Of a stretch of 64,000 nt of DNA, positions 24,740 to 33,746 are shown one piece after another (the stretch's first letter is position 1; every line of letters starts with the position of its first letter). Below the pieces are notes generated by a model. It was not told the DNA's origin. It searched no databases and saw nothing but the letters and a program-made list of their open reading frames with translations. The position numbers and the translations under genes are program-made. The DNA is from Candidatus Zymogenaceae bacterium (GTDB lineage: Bacteria; Desulfobacterota; Zymogenia; Zymogenales; Zymogenaceae): positions 1 to 64,000 of the forward strand of contig JAFGAS010000074.1 in assembly GCA_016933535.1 (NCBI GenBank). The letters run 5' to 3'.

Positions 24740-25255
24740 ATGCCTGACCAAACCCCACGGATAACGATACGAGACGCGCGATCTTCCGACGTCCCGGAGA
24801 TCGTCGACATCTACAATGAATCGGTCATTTTCTCGACGGCCACTTTTGATACCACACCCAAAACAATCGAGGACTACACCGTCTGGTTTTCGGCTCACGA
24901 TGCGCACCACCCGGTTGTCGTCGCCGAAGAGGCAGGCGCCGTTGCCGGGTGGGCGGCGCTTTCCGCTTATTCCGACCGGGCCGCCTACGACGGCACCGCG
25001 GAGGTCTCTCTTTATGTACGTCGCTCGTGCTGGAATCGGGGGATCGGCGGGGGCCTCTTCTCGACGATCGTCGATCGGGGCAGGCATGTCGGCCTGCATA
25101 CGGTAATCTCCCGAATAGCCGAGGGAAACGAGGTGAGCGTTGCCCTCCATACATCCCGGGGCTTTACCGCCGTCGGCGTGATGCGACAGGTCGGCAAAAA
25201 GTTCGGCCGCATGCTGGATGTCATCATCATGCAGCTTATCTACGACAGGACTTAG
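24740..25255 (+). CDS. Phosphinothricin acetyltransferase-like GNAT
   Basis: This 171-residue protein of the PAT/methionine sulfoximine acetyltransferase group (YncA-like) acetylates small amine metabolites or toxic amino-acid analogues. The order of motifs is that of the family: DIYNESVIFSTATF, GWAALSAYSDRAAYDGTAEV, SLYVRRSCWNRGIGGGL for the acetyl-CoA loop, HTVISRIAEGNEVSVALH and QVGKKFGRMLDVIIMQ. GGAGG lies upstream. The gene directly follows the SDR remnant. Resistance to phosphinothricin cannot be inferred from sequence alone. Confidence 0.9.
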   Translation: MPDQTPRITIRDARSSDVPEIVDIYNESVIFSTATFDTTPKTIEDYTVWFSAHDAHHPVVVAEEAGAVAGWAALSAYSDRAAYDGTAEVSLYVRRSCWNRGIGGGLFSTIVDRGRHVGLHTVISRIAEGNEVSVALHTSRGFTAVGVMRQVGKKFGRMLDVIIMQLIYDRT

Positions 25256-25327
25256 GGCGCGCACCGCCGCCCGGCTTGCCCGCGGGACATTGAGGCGTTT
25301 TTTCATCCCCTATCGAGAGACGAGTCA

Positions 25328-26203
25328 ATGACGGAAGAACTATCGAAAATCAATCGGCGCATCATCGCGCTTCAAAAAGACGAGGCCACCGAACACATCA
25401 TCTATCAAAGGCTGGCCCGCACTATCACCGACACGCACAACCGCGAGATCCTTTCGCGCATCGCCGAAGACGAAAAACGGCACTACGATTTCTGGCGAAA
25501 GATCAGCGGACGGGACGTGGGTCCGGGCCGTCTCAGAGTCCTTGTCTATTATGCGGCGGCCCGTATCCTCGGCATTACCTTTGCGCTCAAGCTCCTGGAA
25601 CTCGGCGAGCGTAACGCCCAGATCGTATATGAAACGCTTTCCGGCACGGTACCGGGCCTGTCGGCGATCATCGCCGACGAAAACGAGCACGAGCACGAGC
25701 TGGTGGATCTCATAGACGAACACCGCCTGCACTACGTCGGCTCGATCGTGCTGGGGCTTTCCGACGCCCTGGTGGAGCTGACCGGAACTCTGGCGGGGTT
25801 TACTCTGGCGCTTAAAGATACGAGGATTATCGCGGCGGCGGGCCTCATCACGGGGGTCGCCGCGGCCCTCTCGATGGCCGCCTCCGAATACCAGTCCACT
25901 CGCTCCGAGGGGGATACTAAAAACCCCGTAAAGGCGTCTCTCTATACCGGCGCCGTCTATATCCTTACGGTGGCCCTGTTGATCGTCCCCTATCTCCTGC
26001 TTGGCAACCCCGCCGCAGCCCTTGGGATAACCATGAGCGTCGCCATGGCGATCATCCTCTTTTTCACCTTCTATATCTCGGTGGCGAGCTCCGTGCCGTT
26101 TCTCCGCAGGTTTTTCGAGATGGCGGTAATTGTCTTCGGCGTCGCATCCCTGTCCTTTTTCATCGGCTGGGCGATCAAGGCGTTCTTCAATATTACGATA
26201 TAA
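25328..26203 (+). CDS. Ferritin-like domain fused to VIT1/CCC1 transporter
   Basis: This 291-residue protein has an N-terminal ferritin-like four-helix part (about residues 1-135) with iron-ligand segments DEATEHIIYQRLA, EDEKRHYDFW and DENEHEHELVD. It is followed by a VIT1/CCC1 membrane domain with about five helices, starting at GSIVLGLSDALVELTGTLAG and including MAASEYQSTRSE. The architecture matches the membrane-bound ferritin MbfA of alphaproteobacteria, an iron exporter protective against peroxide. Iron or manganese export is therefore likely. The gene appears monocistronic. Confidence 0.9.
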   Translation: MTEELSKINRRIIALQKDEATEHIIYQRLARTITDTHNREILSRIAEDEKRHYDFWRKISGRDVGPGRLRVLVYYAAARILGITFALKLLELGERNAQIVYETLSGTVPGLSAIIADENEHEHELVDLIDEHRLHYVGSIVLGLSDALVELTGTLAGFTLALKDTRIIAAAGLITGVAAALSMAASEYQSTRSEGDTKNPVKASLYTGAVYILTVALLIVPYLLLGNPAAALGITMSVAMAIILFFTFYISVASSVPFLRRFFEMAVIVFGVASLSFFIGWAIKAFFNITI

Positions 26204-26665
26204 GAGTCGGGGGGTTCCACTCGTTACCCGAACGCAACCCGACCTTTGGGACTAGACGTCCTCATCCGACCGTATATCGGTGATCGTCAAATTTGCGGTT
26301 TCTCTCTGTCATCACCCCCGGTCCCCCGACCTTCGCCGGGTCGCATCTTTCGCGTTGTGATTTCTTCGCAATGCCGGGCCAACCATCCGGTAGACCTGCG
26401 TATAACGGGACCTTTCCGCTACGTACCCCAACACACTACCGCGAACCCGCACCCTTTTTCGCCCCACCGACGCATCGCATCACAAACGGCTTACCGATGC
26501 GCAGTATAGCCAACAACACCGACAATCTGGATCGATTCGTGCCGAACCATGTCGAAATAGAAAAGGGGGCTTACGGCAGATTAATGGTGCCGTACATTTG
26601 TGACAATAATAGAGTATTTATTGAAAGTAATGAAATTATAAATCACCATTAGATCATTTTTACTA
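26204..26665. other. Intergenic region without recognisable gene
   Basis: No frame on either strand shows coding character. The first 300 bases are pyrimidine-rich on the plus strand; base composition shifts to AT-rich after about 26560, leading into the promoter at 26666-26693. Confidence 0.6.
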
Positions 26666-26693
26666 TTGTCTTGTACAAATTTTATGGTATACT
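26666..26693 (+). promoter_or_regulatory. Promoter of methyltransferase-metalloprotease unit
   Basis: TTGTCT (26666-26671) and TATACT (26688-26693) are 16 bp apart, about 70 bp before the start codon at 26765. Confidence 0.55.
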
Positions 26694-26764
26694 TTTAATA
26701 CACGTGTTCATTATTGTCATCATTGACCGGACGCCGTTTTCTACCACCTTTGAGGGACGCCGTC

Positions 26765-27586
26765 ATGAGTAATCCCGTGCAGAAATACATTCACGGCACA
26801 TCCGATACGGAACAGCTGAGGCTGGGGCTCCTCAATCGAATTACCAACGACTCCTTTATCAGGTATCTTGGCGATCTCTCAGAAAGCAGGGTCTGCGATT
26901 TCGGCTGCGGGCTTGGTAACCTGATCGCGGCTGTCACGGGACGGTTCCCGGGCGCCGTCATTTCCGGAATCGAGATATCCGAGCAACAGCTCAAGTCGGC
27001 CCAGGAAACAAACCGCCGCCACCCGAATGTGACCCTCATCAGAGGCGATGCGCTGAAAAGCGGCCTCCCCGCCGACGCCTTCGACCTCACTTATTGCCGC
27101 TACCTCTTGGAGCACGTCGCTGACCCCGTCGCCGCGGTCAAAGAGATGCTCCGGGTCACTCGGCCCGGTGGGACAGTCGCGTGTCAGGAGAACGATCTAC
27201 ATAACGTAATCTACTACCCCGACATCGACGGGTTAGACCTGCTCATGGGACAATTCTGCCGACTGCAGATGGAGCTCTCCGGCGATCCTTTTGTCGGAAG
27301 AAAGCTTTTCGATATATTTCGCCGCGCCGGCGCCTCGGACATTGCCCTTTCGTTTGAGCCGGAGATCTACACCCAGGACGAGCCGGACGGCTACCGGGCG
27401 TGGCTCTCAAACGCCCACGATATCCTGTTTGGGGCGCGGGATCTGCTTATCGAGCGAAAAACGATAGGCGAGTCGGAGATCGACGTCGTCCTGGCCGAGA
27501 TGCGCCGGCGCATCGAACACCCCAACGGGGTGGCGCTCTTTTATTGGAACCGCGTCAGGGCGACCAAACCTACGGAGAGATTATGA
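26765..27586 (+). CDS. Class I SAM-dependent methyltransferase
   Basis: This protein of about 273 residues has a Rossmann methyltransferase core. Motif I is VCDFGCGLGN, the acidic residue of motif II is GIEIS, motif III is RGDALK and motif IV is FDLTYCRYLLEHVADP. The post-motif LRVTRPGGTVACQEND is also typical. The C-terminal half is longer than minimal methyltransferases and probably binds the substrate, which is unknown. The start is ATG 26765. Its TGA overlaps the ATG of the next gene (ATGA), so the two are translationally coupled. Confidence 0.88.
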   Translation: MSNPVQKYIHGTSDTEQLRLGLLNRITNDSFIRYLGDLSESRVCDFGCGLGNLIAAVTGRFPGAVISGIEISEQQLKSAQETNRRHPNVTLIRGDALKSGLPADAFDLTYCRYLLEHVADPVAAVKEMLRVTRPGGTVACQENDLHNVIYYPDIDGLDLLMGQFCRLQMELSGDPFVGRKLFDIFRRAGASDIALSFEPEIYTQDEPDGYRAWLSNAHDILFGARDLLIERKTIGESEIDVVLAEMRRRIEHPNGVALFYWNRVRATKPTERL

Positions 27587-28296
27587 ACGTAATTGCCATC
27601 GATAAGATTATTCGATCCGACCGCAAGAGCATCGGCATCGAAATCGGCCGTGACGCCTCCCTCATCGTGCGGGCGCCGAAGAAAACCCCTATGGAAGCGA
27701 TTGAAAAGGTCGTATCCGAAAAGCAGGGATGGATCGTCGAAAAGCAGCAGATCATGCGCCAGCGTCTAGAATCGATTCCCGATCGAAAGTTTACCGCCGA
27801 CGAGACCTTCCCGCTTCTCGGGAAAGAGTATCCGCTGTTCATCAGCGAAAACGCCATGCCCCATCTTTCATTTTCGGGATCGAAGTTTATGCTCAAGAAG
27901 CGCTATCAGGGTCAGGCGCGCCGCCTCTTTTTCGTCTGGTACCGCAAAAAGGCCGCGGAAATCATCCCCCCGCGGGTCGAGCATTATGCCCGGCTTCACT
28001 CGATTTCCTACAAGAAGATCAATATCTCCTGGGCGGCCAACCGCTGGGGTTCGGCATCCTCCCAGGGCACCCTCAATTTTTCCTGGCGCCTGATAATGGC
28101 CCCTATTACGGTCATCGACTACGTCGTCGTCCATGAGTTGGCCCACCTTGTCCAGCAGAACCACTCCCGGCGCTTCTGGGATCAGGTGTCCGAGATGTGC
28201 CCCAACTTCCAGCGGGCCCGGCAGTGGCTTGTCGAAAACGGGCACACCCTTACCCTCGGGCGGCAGGACGTCGTATCGGACCCCGACCGGCTGTAG
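27583..28296 (+). CDS. YgjP-type (DUF45) metal-dependent hydrolase
   Basis: This 237-residue protein belongs to the YgjP/SprT-like M48 group. The zinc motif is HELAH (H184, E185, H188), followed by N-H in QQNHSRRFW supplying the third ligand. The preceding NISWAANRWGSASSQGTLNFSWRLIM is the family hallmark. It is cytoplasmic, and the function in bacteria is not established. The start overlaps the methyltransferase stop by 4 bp; a longer in-frame extension inside the methyltransferase is a reading-frame shadow. Confidence 0.9.
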   Translation: MNVIAIDKIIRSDRKSIGIEIGRDASLIVRAPKKTPMEAIEKVVSEKQGWIVEKQQIMRQRLESIPDRKFTADETFPLLGKEYPLFISENAMPHLSFSGSKFMLKKRYQGQARRLFFVWYRKKAAEIIPPRVEHYARLHSISYKKINISWAANRWGSASSQGTLNFSWRLIMAPITVIDYVVVHELAHLVQQNHSRRFWDQVSEMCPNFQRARQWLVENGHTLTLGRQDVVSDPDRL

Positions 28297-28585
28297 CGCC
28301 GGCCGACAAGGGACCCCTTCTCCAAGATTTGACGAACACTCCGTAAAGACCCCGCATCCCGATATTGCCGTCAACCGGCCGATTACGGCAAAAATACCCC
28401 GGCCTTCCCTGTCGACATCCGCACCCCGCTTATAATCTCCGCTATGTCCCCGCGTTCCCCAAAGGGCAGGGCAGCACCCGGTATCCGGCACCGTCGTCTG
28501 TGGCCGGCGCAATTTGCCTTGCCGCACCCACACAAAGCGTATACAATAGAGAGAACCATCATTCATCCCATTCAGGAGTCTTACC

Positions 28586-29662
28586 ATGAAAAAACATCCC
28601 ATCATCTACTCGCTTATCGGTGTTCTGATCCTTCTGGTCGCCTACCTGTTGTCTTGGCCCGTCCCCATCGACCCTACGGTGTTTGTTCCGCCGACACCCC
28701 CCGGGCTTGTCGGCCCGTACGAGCAAAACGACCTGCTGGCAAAAGTTGAGCGGCTGGAATCCAATACCGGCTCGGCGCTGGAGGGCGTGGCGGTCGACCG
28801 GGAGCGTCGTATCTACGCCGGGACCAAGGACGGCCGGATCATCCGGTATGATGCCGACGGAACCAATCCTGGACTATTCGTGGAAATCGGCGGGTGGCCC
28901 CTGGGCATCGCCTTTGACGCCTCGGGCAACCTCATAGTCTGCAACGGGCAATACGGTCTTAAATCCGTAGCCCCCGACGGCACGATCACGGTGCTTACCA
29001 CCGAGGCCGGCGGCGTCCCCTTTAAAAACGTGGACGGCATCGGCATCGCCCCGGATGGCGTTATCTATTTTTCGGACGTTTCAAACAAATTTGCCGACGG
29101 CGACTACATGGATGACCTTCTGGAGCACCGGCCCAACGGGAGGCTCTTGGCTTATGTCCCCGCCACGAAAGAGACCCGGCTGGTCCTTGACGGCCTGTAT
29201 TTTCCCAACGGGATCGCCGTTGCCCCGGACAATTCCTACCTGCTGCTGGCCGAGATGGGTATGTACCGCGTGCTGAAGGTCAGCCTTTCCGGGTCCAATG
29301 CAGGTACCTCCGAGGTGCTGATCGATAACCTGCCGGGCTTCCCCGACGGGCTTGCGACGGGGACGGACGGGATATACTGGGTGAGCATCGTCTCCCCCCG
29401 TGATGAGCTGGCCGACTCCCTTCTCTTTCCCCATCCGTTCTTGAGGAAGATAGTCCGTCGGCTGCCCCCGGCGCTTATGCCGGCGCCCAAGAACTACGGG
29501 TTCGTGCTGGGCATCGACGAGGCCGGCGCGGTCGTCTACAACCTGCAGGACCCGACGGGCACCTTCGGACAGATAACCAACGTCATGGAGCATAACGGGA
29601 CGCTGTTGATGGGAAGTCTGTCGGAGGACGCCGTGGGAAGGCTTGCCGTGCCGACGAAATAG
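28586..29662 (+). CDS. SMP-30/strictosidine synthase-like beta-propeller protein
   Basis: This 358-residue protein is probably anchored by one N-terminal helix (residues 5-25). The propeller repeats are seen as GVAVDRERRIYAGTKDGRI, GIAFDASGNLIVCN, GIGIAPDGVIYFSDVS and GIAVAPDNSYLLLAEM, with NGIAVAPD matching the strictosidine synthase-like metal and active-site region. Close relatives include bacterial and animal adipocyte membrane-associated proteins, thought to be lactonases or arylesterases. AGGAG precedes the ATG. The substrate is unknown. Confidence 0.87.
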   Translation: MKKHPIIYSLIGVLILLVAYLLSWPVPIDPTVFVPPTPPGLVGPYEQNDLLAKVERLESNTGSALEGVAVDRERRIYAGTKDGRIIRYDADGTNPGLFVEIGGWPLGIAFDASGNLIVCNGQYGLKSVAPDGTITVLTTEAGGVPFKNVDGIGIAPDGVIYFSDVSNKFADGDYMDDLLEHRPNGRLLAYVPATKETRLVLDGLYFPNGIAVAPDNSYLLLAEMGMYRVLKVSLSGSNAGTSEVLIDNLPGFPDGLATGTDGIYWVSIVSPRDELADSLLFPHPFLRKIVRRLPPALMPAPKNYGFVLGIDEAGAVVYNLQDPTGTFGQITNVMEHNGTLLMGSLSEDAVGRLAVPTK

Positions 29663-29744
29663 GAAATGGGACTATTGCCCGGGGTGATCGCCGGGGTGTT
29701 TCGACGGCCGGGATCGACCCAATAGGGACGAGAGGGATACCGGT

Positions 29745-30509
29745 ATGGCCATAGAGCACGAGTTTCTCTTCTTTCCCGAAAAGACGATCTACGAGACCCC
29801 GGCCGATTACGGGCTGGAGTACGAAGAGGTTCGTTTTACGACGGCCGACGGCGTTTCGATCGCGGCCTGGTTCGTACCCGCGAAAAACGATGCGCCGGTA
29901 ATGCTGTGGTGTCACGGGAACGCGGGCAACGTCTCCCACCGCGCCCACAACATCGCCCGCCTCGTCCCCTGGGGGGTATCCGTCTTCATCTTCGACTACC
30001 GGGGATTCGGCACGAGCGAGGGGACTATCACGGAGGACGGCCTCTACGAGGACGCCTTTTCGGCCTATCGGTATCTCACCGGCAAGCAGGGTGTGCCTGC
30101 CCATCGCATCGCCGTCTTCGGACGGTCGCTCGGCGGGCCGGTTGCCGTCGATCTGGCCGCCCGTATCCGACCGCCGTGCCTGGTCCTTGAATCGACGTTT
30201 CCCAGTCTCAAGGCCGCCGTGGGCTCGATTTATCCCGGTATGGTCCTCGAGGAACACCTCACAATGAGGTTTGCCGCCGACGAGAAGATAGCCGGAATCG
30301 GTTGCCCCGTCCTGTTTTTCCACGGCGATACCGATGACATCATCGACATCGAACTGGGCAGGCGCCTCTTCGAGTCGGCGGACGATCCGAAAGCCTTTTC
30401 CACCATACCGGGCGCCCTCCATAACGACACCTACGAGGTCGGGGGCGACGCCTATTTCCGAGCACTGACCGGTTTCATCAAGAAATACGCGGGGGCGGAT
30501 TCCGATTGA
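29745..30509 (+). CDS. Alpha/beta hydrolase (BEM46/YqkD-like)
   Basis: This 254-residue serine hydrolase shows WCHGNAGNVSHRAHNI (oxyanion hole), DYRGFGTSEG, the nucleophile elbow FGRSLGGPVA (Ser near 128), FFHGDTDDIID with the Asp, and LHNDTYEVGG with the His. There is no signal peptide. GAGAGGG precedes the ATG. It lies 82 bp downstream of the SMP-30-like gene and may share its transcript. A GC-rich hairpin at 30627-30650 follows. Confidence 0.88.
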   Translation: MAIEHEFLFFPEKTIYETPADYGLEYEEVRFTTADGVSIAAWFVPAKNDAPVMLWCHGNAGNVSHRAHNIARLVPWGVSVFIFDYRGFGTSEGTITEDGLYEDAFSAYRYLTGKQGVPAHRIAVFGRSLGGPVAVDLAARIRPPCLVLESTFPSLKAAVGSIYPGMVLEEHLTMRFAADEKIAGIGCPVLFFHGDTDDIIDIELGRRLFESADDPKAFSTIPGALHNDTYEVGGDAYFRALTGFIKKYAGADSD

Positions 30510-30626
30510 GTGCGGGTTCAACGGTAAAGGTTTTAGGGGCGTTCTGTTGATGGAAACCTCCCCGTGCTGAGGGGGCCGGAGTAGTCATACGGGATCGTCT
30601 CCGAGGATCATCATAGTTAAAATAAA

Positions 30627-30650
30627 GGGGGGCGCGGCAAACCGCCCCCC
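30627..30650 (+). terminator. GC-rich hairpin after alpha/beta hydrolase
   Basis: GGGGGGCG (30627-30634) pairs with CGCCCCCC (30643-30650), followed by TCATATTCTC. The U content downstream is modest. Confidence 0.6.
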
Positions 30651-30800
30651 TCATATTCTCCCCAGATTCCCCGTGCGTCGGGACATGCCGGAACAGGAGA
30701 TCCTGAGGCATGTCAAACGTTCCTGCAGGCCCTCGTTTAGTTTTCCGACGTCCTCCCGCTGCTCGATTTTGATATTTTTCTCCAAAACCGTAAAAAAGGC

Positions 30801-30851
30801 TTGACACCACAAAATAACATAGTATAGTAAACTTAACGTTGTTATAATAAC
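30801..30851 (+). promoter_or_regulatory. Promoter and possible operator of first TetR unit
   Basis: TTGACA (30801-30806) and TATAGT (30823-30828) are 16 bp apart. Just downstream GTTAT-A-ATAAC (30841-30851) is a perfect 11-bp palindrome that also contains a second TATAAT. Its position suits a TetR operator; binding is inference. Confidence 0.6.
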
Positions 30852-30907
30852 TCTGGCAAAATAACTCCTGTGGCGCATCGCTCCGGAGTAACCGCACCGA
30901 GGATACC

Positions 30908-31510
30908 ATGACCCGACCCGAAAATCCTGAGTTGATCGCCGCCATCAGGAAGGCCGTCCTGGAGCTAACCGCCAAAAAGGACCCCGCCGCCGTCACCATG
31001 CGGGAGATCGCCTCGCGCTGCAATGTGACCCCCACGACGATCTATTACTACTTTGAAAACAAGGAACGCCTCTTTGAGGCCGTCAAGTTCGATATCATCG
31101 ACGACCTGGACAATATCCTGGCGCAGGCCGTCAACGAGGGCGACCCGGTCAAAAAGCAGCTTGCCGACCTGATGCGCGCCTTCGTTGGATGGTACGTCGC
31201 CAATCCCAACCAGGCCGACCTTGTCTTCGACAAGCTCCCCCCCGCCACCGACCTCACCGATGAGCGGCTTTTACGCTATTACAAGGCAAACCGGCTGGGG
31301 CGCGATATCATCATTAGGGCCAAGGAGACCGGGGAGCTCGCCGTTGGGGACGCGGAACTTGACACCGCCCTGGGGCTTGCCTTCATGTACGGCGTGGTCA
31401 AACTCTTTATCCACAAGCGGCTCATGCCCCGGTTCTGGGATGACATTACGCCGCTGACAGACCGGATGATCGAGCTCCTGCTCGCCGGGCTGGCTCCGAA
31501 GATAAAATAA
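30908..31510 (+). CDS. TetR/AcrR family transcriptional regulator
   Basis: This 200-residue repressor has an N-terminal helix-turn-helix (VTMREIASRCNVTPTTIYYYFENKE, about residues 34-58) and a helical ligand domain with no recognisable signature. GAGGA precedes the ATG. The gene is followed after 21 bp by a flavodoxin-fold reductase, so it probably controls that reductase and itself through the palindrome at 30841-30851. The inducer is unknown. Confidence 0.92.
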   Translation: MTRPENPELIAAIRKAVLELTAKKDPAAVTMREIASRCNVTPTTIYYYFENKERLFEAVKFDIIDDLDNILAQAVNEGDPVKKQLADLMRAFVGWYVANPNQADLVFDKLPPATDLTDERLLRYYKANRLGRDIIIRAKETGELAVGDAELDTALGLAFMYGVVKLFIHKRLMPRFWDDITPLTDRMIELLLAGLAPKIK

Positions 31511-31531
31511 TAATAACGAGAGGAGACACCT

Positions 31532-32107
31532 ATGAAGATGCTCGTATTGAACGGGAGCCCGAAGAAAAAAGGGAAGGTTGCCGGGCTGCTTTCCGCCGTA
31601 GTCGAAGGGGCAAACGCCACGCACGACATCGAATGGATCGACGTCTACAACCTTTCGATAAAACCGTGCATCGGCTGCATGAAGTGCCGCCCCGATAAAC
31701 CCTGCGCCCAGCCCACCGACGGCAGCTATATCGTCGCCGAGAAGATCGCCGCGGCCGACGTCCTCGTGGTAGGCACACCCACCTATTGGGGCAACATGAG
31801 CGCTCCGCTCAAGGCCCTCTTTGACCGCATCGTCACGACGCTTGAGTACATCGAAACCGAGAAGATGAGCCTGCCCAGGCCCCTCTTGAAAGGAAAGCGG
31901 GCGGTGATCGTCACCGCCTCGTCGGCCCCCTGGCCGCTCAACCTTTTGTCCTCGAGCGCGCGGGGCGCCGTCCGGAGCGTCTCGGTAGTCCTTAAATCGG
32001 CGGGAATGCGGATTGTCGGGACGATCATGCTCGGCAACACCCGGACCATGGATGCGATACCCCCGCGGGCCGTCCGCCGGGCCCGGTCCATCGGCCGCGC
32101 GCTGTAA
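31532..32107 (+). CDS. Flavodoxin-fold NAD(P)H-dependent oxidoreductase
   Basis: This 191-residue FMN reductase-like protein has the phosphate loop NGSPKKKGKVAG, the cysteine segment KPCIGCMKCRPDKPC and the second FMN region TPTYWGNMSAPLKALFDRI. The Cys spacing (CxxCxxC then C) could hold an iron-sulfur cluster, as in iron-sulfur flavoproteins. It sits in an operon with the upstream TetR gene, so a role in detoxifying or reducing the TetR ligand is plausible. GAGGAG precedes the ATG. It is shorter than the paralogue at 13115. Confidence 0.88.
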   Translation: MKMLVLNGSPKKKGKVAGLLSAVVEGANATHDIEWIDVYNLSIKPCIGCMKCRPDKPCAQPTDGSYIVAEKIAAADVLVVGTPTYWGNMSAPLKALFDRIVTTLEYIETEKMSLPRPLLKGKRAVIVTASSAPWPLNLLSSSARGAVRSVSVVLKSAGMRIVGTIMLGNTRTMDAIPPRAVRRARSIGRAL

Positions 32108-32169
32108 TCGGATCGTAACCGGGTCGCCCCTATCGGCGGGGCCACCCTAGCCTATTAAGGAGAAGACCC

Positions 32170-32928
32170 ATGAACAGGATCATCTATCTCTCTGTTTTCG
32201 CGCTGCTGATCTTCGGTGTTGCGGCGTGCGCCGCGGACGACATTGTCATAACCACAAGGGCCGACGCCGTGGGACACGAGATCACACTTTCCTTCGAGAA
32301 GGGTGAGCACTATACCCACCCCCTCAAGATCAACCGGCTTATCACCATAAAAACCACCCCCCAGGTAGCCGTCTGGATCGAGGACCTCGACGGTAACTAC
32401 ATCGAGACCCTTTACGTAACCAAAAAGTCGGGCACCCAGGGATGGCGTTCATCGCCCGACCTTCCCGCAGGATCGATTCGCCGGCCGGAATCCTTGCCCT
32501 GCTGGTCGCACAAGCGAGGTGTCGTCTATCCCGACGGCCTGTTTATGCCCACCCGCGATAATCCCGTCACCGACGCCGTCACCGCCGCCAGCCCCGCGGG
32601 CGATTTTCATCTCAAGACGAAGGCTCCGCAGGGCCTCAGAAAATTCGTTGTCCTGGCCGAGGTCAATAACTCTGCGGACTTTAACGACGCGTATCCCGCC
32701 GAGGCCCCGCCCGGCACCCCCGGATACTCCGGCGGCCGTTGGGGGAGCGGTCAGCCGTCGATCGTCTACTCCGCAACCGTCGACCTCTCGTCGGGATCGG
32801 TAACCGGGGAATTGAAGCTCGGCGGGCACGGCAGCCCCGACGGAACCGACGGGGGCATCAATCCCGATCTTTCGGGCCTTACGACGGCAAAAGACATCGT
32901 CAAACGGATCACCGTCACCGCCGAGTAG
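32170..32928 (+). CDS. DUF2271-like lipoprotein
   Basis: This 252-residue protein starts with a signal sequence and lipobox-like GVAAC (Cys near residue 20). The mature part contains VAVWIEDLDGNYIETLYVTKK and later RKFVVLAEVNNSADFNDAYP and GSGQPSIVYSATVDL, resembling the DUF2271 family of exported proteins, often found with redox or flavin-transfer systems. The function is unknown. AAGGAG precedes the ATG. It lies 62 bp after the reductase gene and could belong to the TetR unit. Confidence 0.7.
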   Translation: MNRIIYLSVFALLIFGVAACAADDIVITTRADAVGHEITLSFEKGEHYTHPLKINRLITIKTTPQVAVWIEDLDGNYIETLYVTKKSGTQGWRSSPDLPAGSIRRPESLPCWSHKRGVVYPDGLFMPTRDNPVTDAVTAASPAGDFHLKTKAPQGLRKFVVLAEVNNSADFNDAYPAEAPPGTPGYSGGRWGSGQPSIVYSATVDLSSGSVTGELKLGGHGSPDGTDGGINPDLSGLTTAKDIVKRITVTAE

Positions 32929-33017
32929 GCGCCCCGGCGCCTTCGGAATAAAAAAGGATGCTCTACACGAAATAGGAGACGGGACTAAAGGGTGGGATTA
33001 TACCGACGTAATAGAGA

Positions 33018-33044
33018 CGGGCGGGGGGCAACCCCTCCCGCCCG
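33018..33044. terminator. Hairpin between convergent genes
   Basis: CGGGCGGG (33018-33025) pairs with CCCGCCCG (33037-33044). GGACTTTTC follows on the plus strand. It lies between the convergent DUF2271-like and membrane-protein genes and may serve both. Confidence 0.65.
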
Positions 33045-33069
33045 GGACTTTTCAACGCACTTCGCGCCA

Positions 33070-33702
33070 TTAGATCCACTTCAGGATTCCCGCGAAAACG
33101 ATCAGCATGATCGCGTTAATCGCAAACATGGTCCCAATGACAACCTTCTGGGTCTTGGGCTTCCAGTCGTAGCTGTACATCGAGACGACAAAAAACGGGA
33201 TGTAGACGCTGACAAAGACCGGCACCGCTCCCCACCAGGGATAGACCCAAATAAACGCCGGCGTCTTTGCCAGAAATATCTCGATGATCGAGAAAAGGGC
33301 GGCGTTTACCACGGCGAAGAAGAGCCGGTTGGGGATGCCGAATACCTTGACCTTCGGGTCATCCGGGAGTATCAGCGAAAAGACGAGGCCCGCGATGACG
33401 AACATGAAAGAGAGCTCAATACCGACACCGACCAGAATCAGGAAGGCCGTGCCCGTTGGCACCGTCCAGAGCGCGTGGCCGGAGAAATGCTGGATCAACG
33501 CGTTGATGATTTCAGCAAACCAGTGAACCATGTAGAGGGAAAGTCCCGCGGCGATCCCGTTAAAATTCTTGTTTTTTATCTCTCTGAAATAGACGTAAAC
33601 CACCAGCGCCAGGAGCGTGATTACGTACCACTGGAAAGGGTCCCCGCTCCTGAGAAGCCCCAGAGCGGTTTCGGTTGCCTGGGGATTGTTAAGACCGTTC
33701 AT
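33070..33702 (-). CDS. Multi-pass membrane protein of unknown function
   Basis: This 210-residue protein has about six hydrophobic segments and short charged loops. No family is recognised. It contains MVHWFAEIINALIQHFSGHALW, with several histidines near a membrane face, and ends in a short hydrophobic helix. AAGGAGG precedes the ATG. It lies 44 bp downstream of a TetR gene on the same strand and is probably its target, a common layout for a regulator with a membrane transporter or sensor. Confidence 0.7.
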   Translation of the reverse strand: MNGLNNPQATETALGLLRSGDPFQWYVITLLALVVYVYFREIKNKNFNGIAAGLSLYMVHWFAEIINALIQHFSGHALWTVPTGTAFLILVGVGIELSFMFVIAGLVFSLILPDDPKVKVFGIPNRLFFAVVNAALFSIIEIFLAKTPAFIWVYPWWGAVPVFVSVYIPFFVVSMYSYDWKPKTQKVVIGTMFAINAIMLIVFAGILKWI

Positions 33703-33746
33703 ACTTCCTCCTTAAAAAATGGTTAGTATGTCGTTGATCGCACCTC

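Noticed and set aside
26293-26652. A 119-codon open frame between the ferritin-VIT1 and methyltransferase genes
   Set aside because: No SD, low-complexity Pro/Thr/His composition and a strong base-composition shift inside it.
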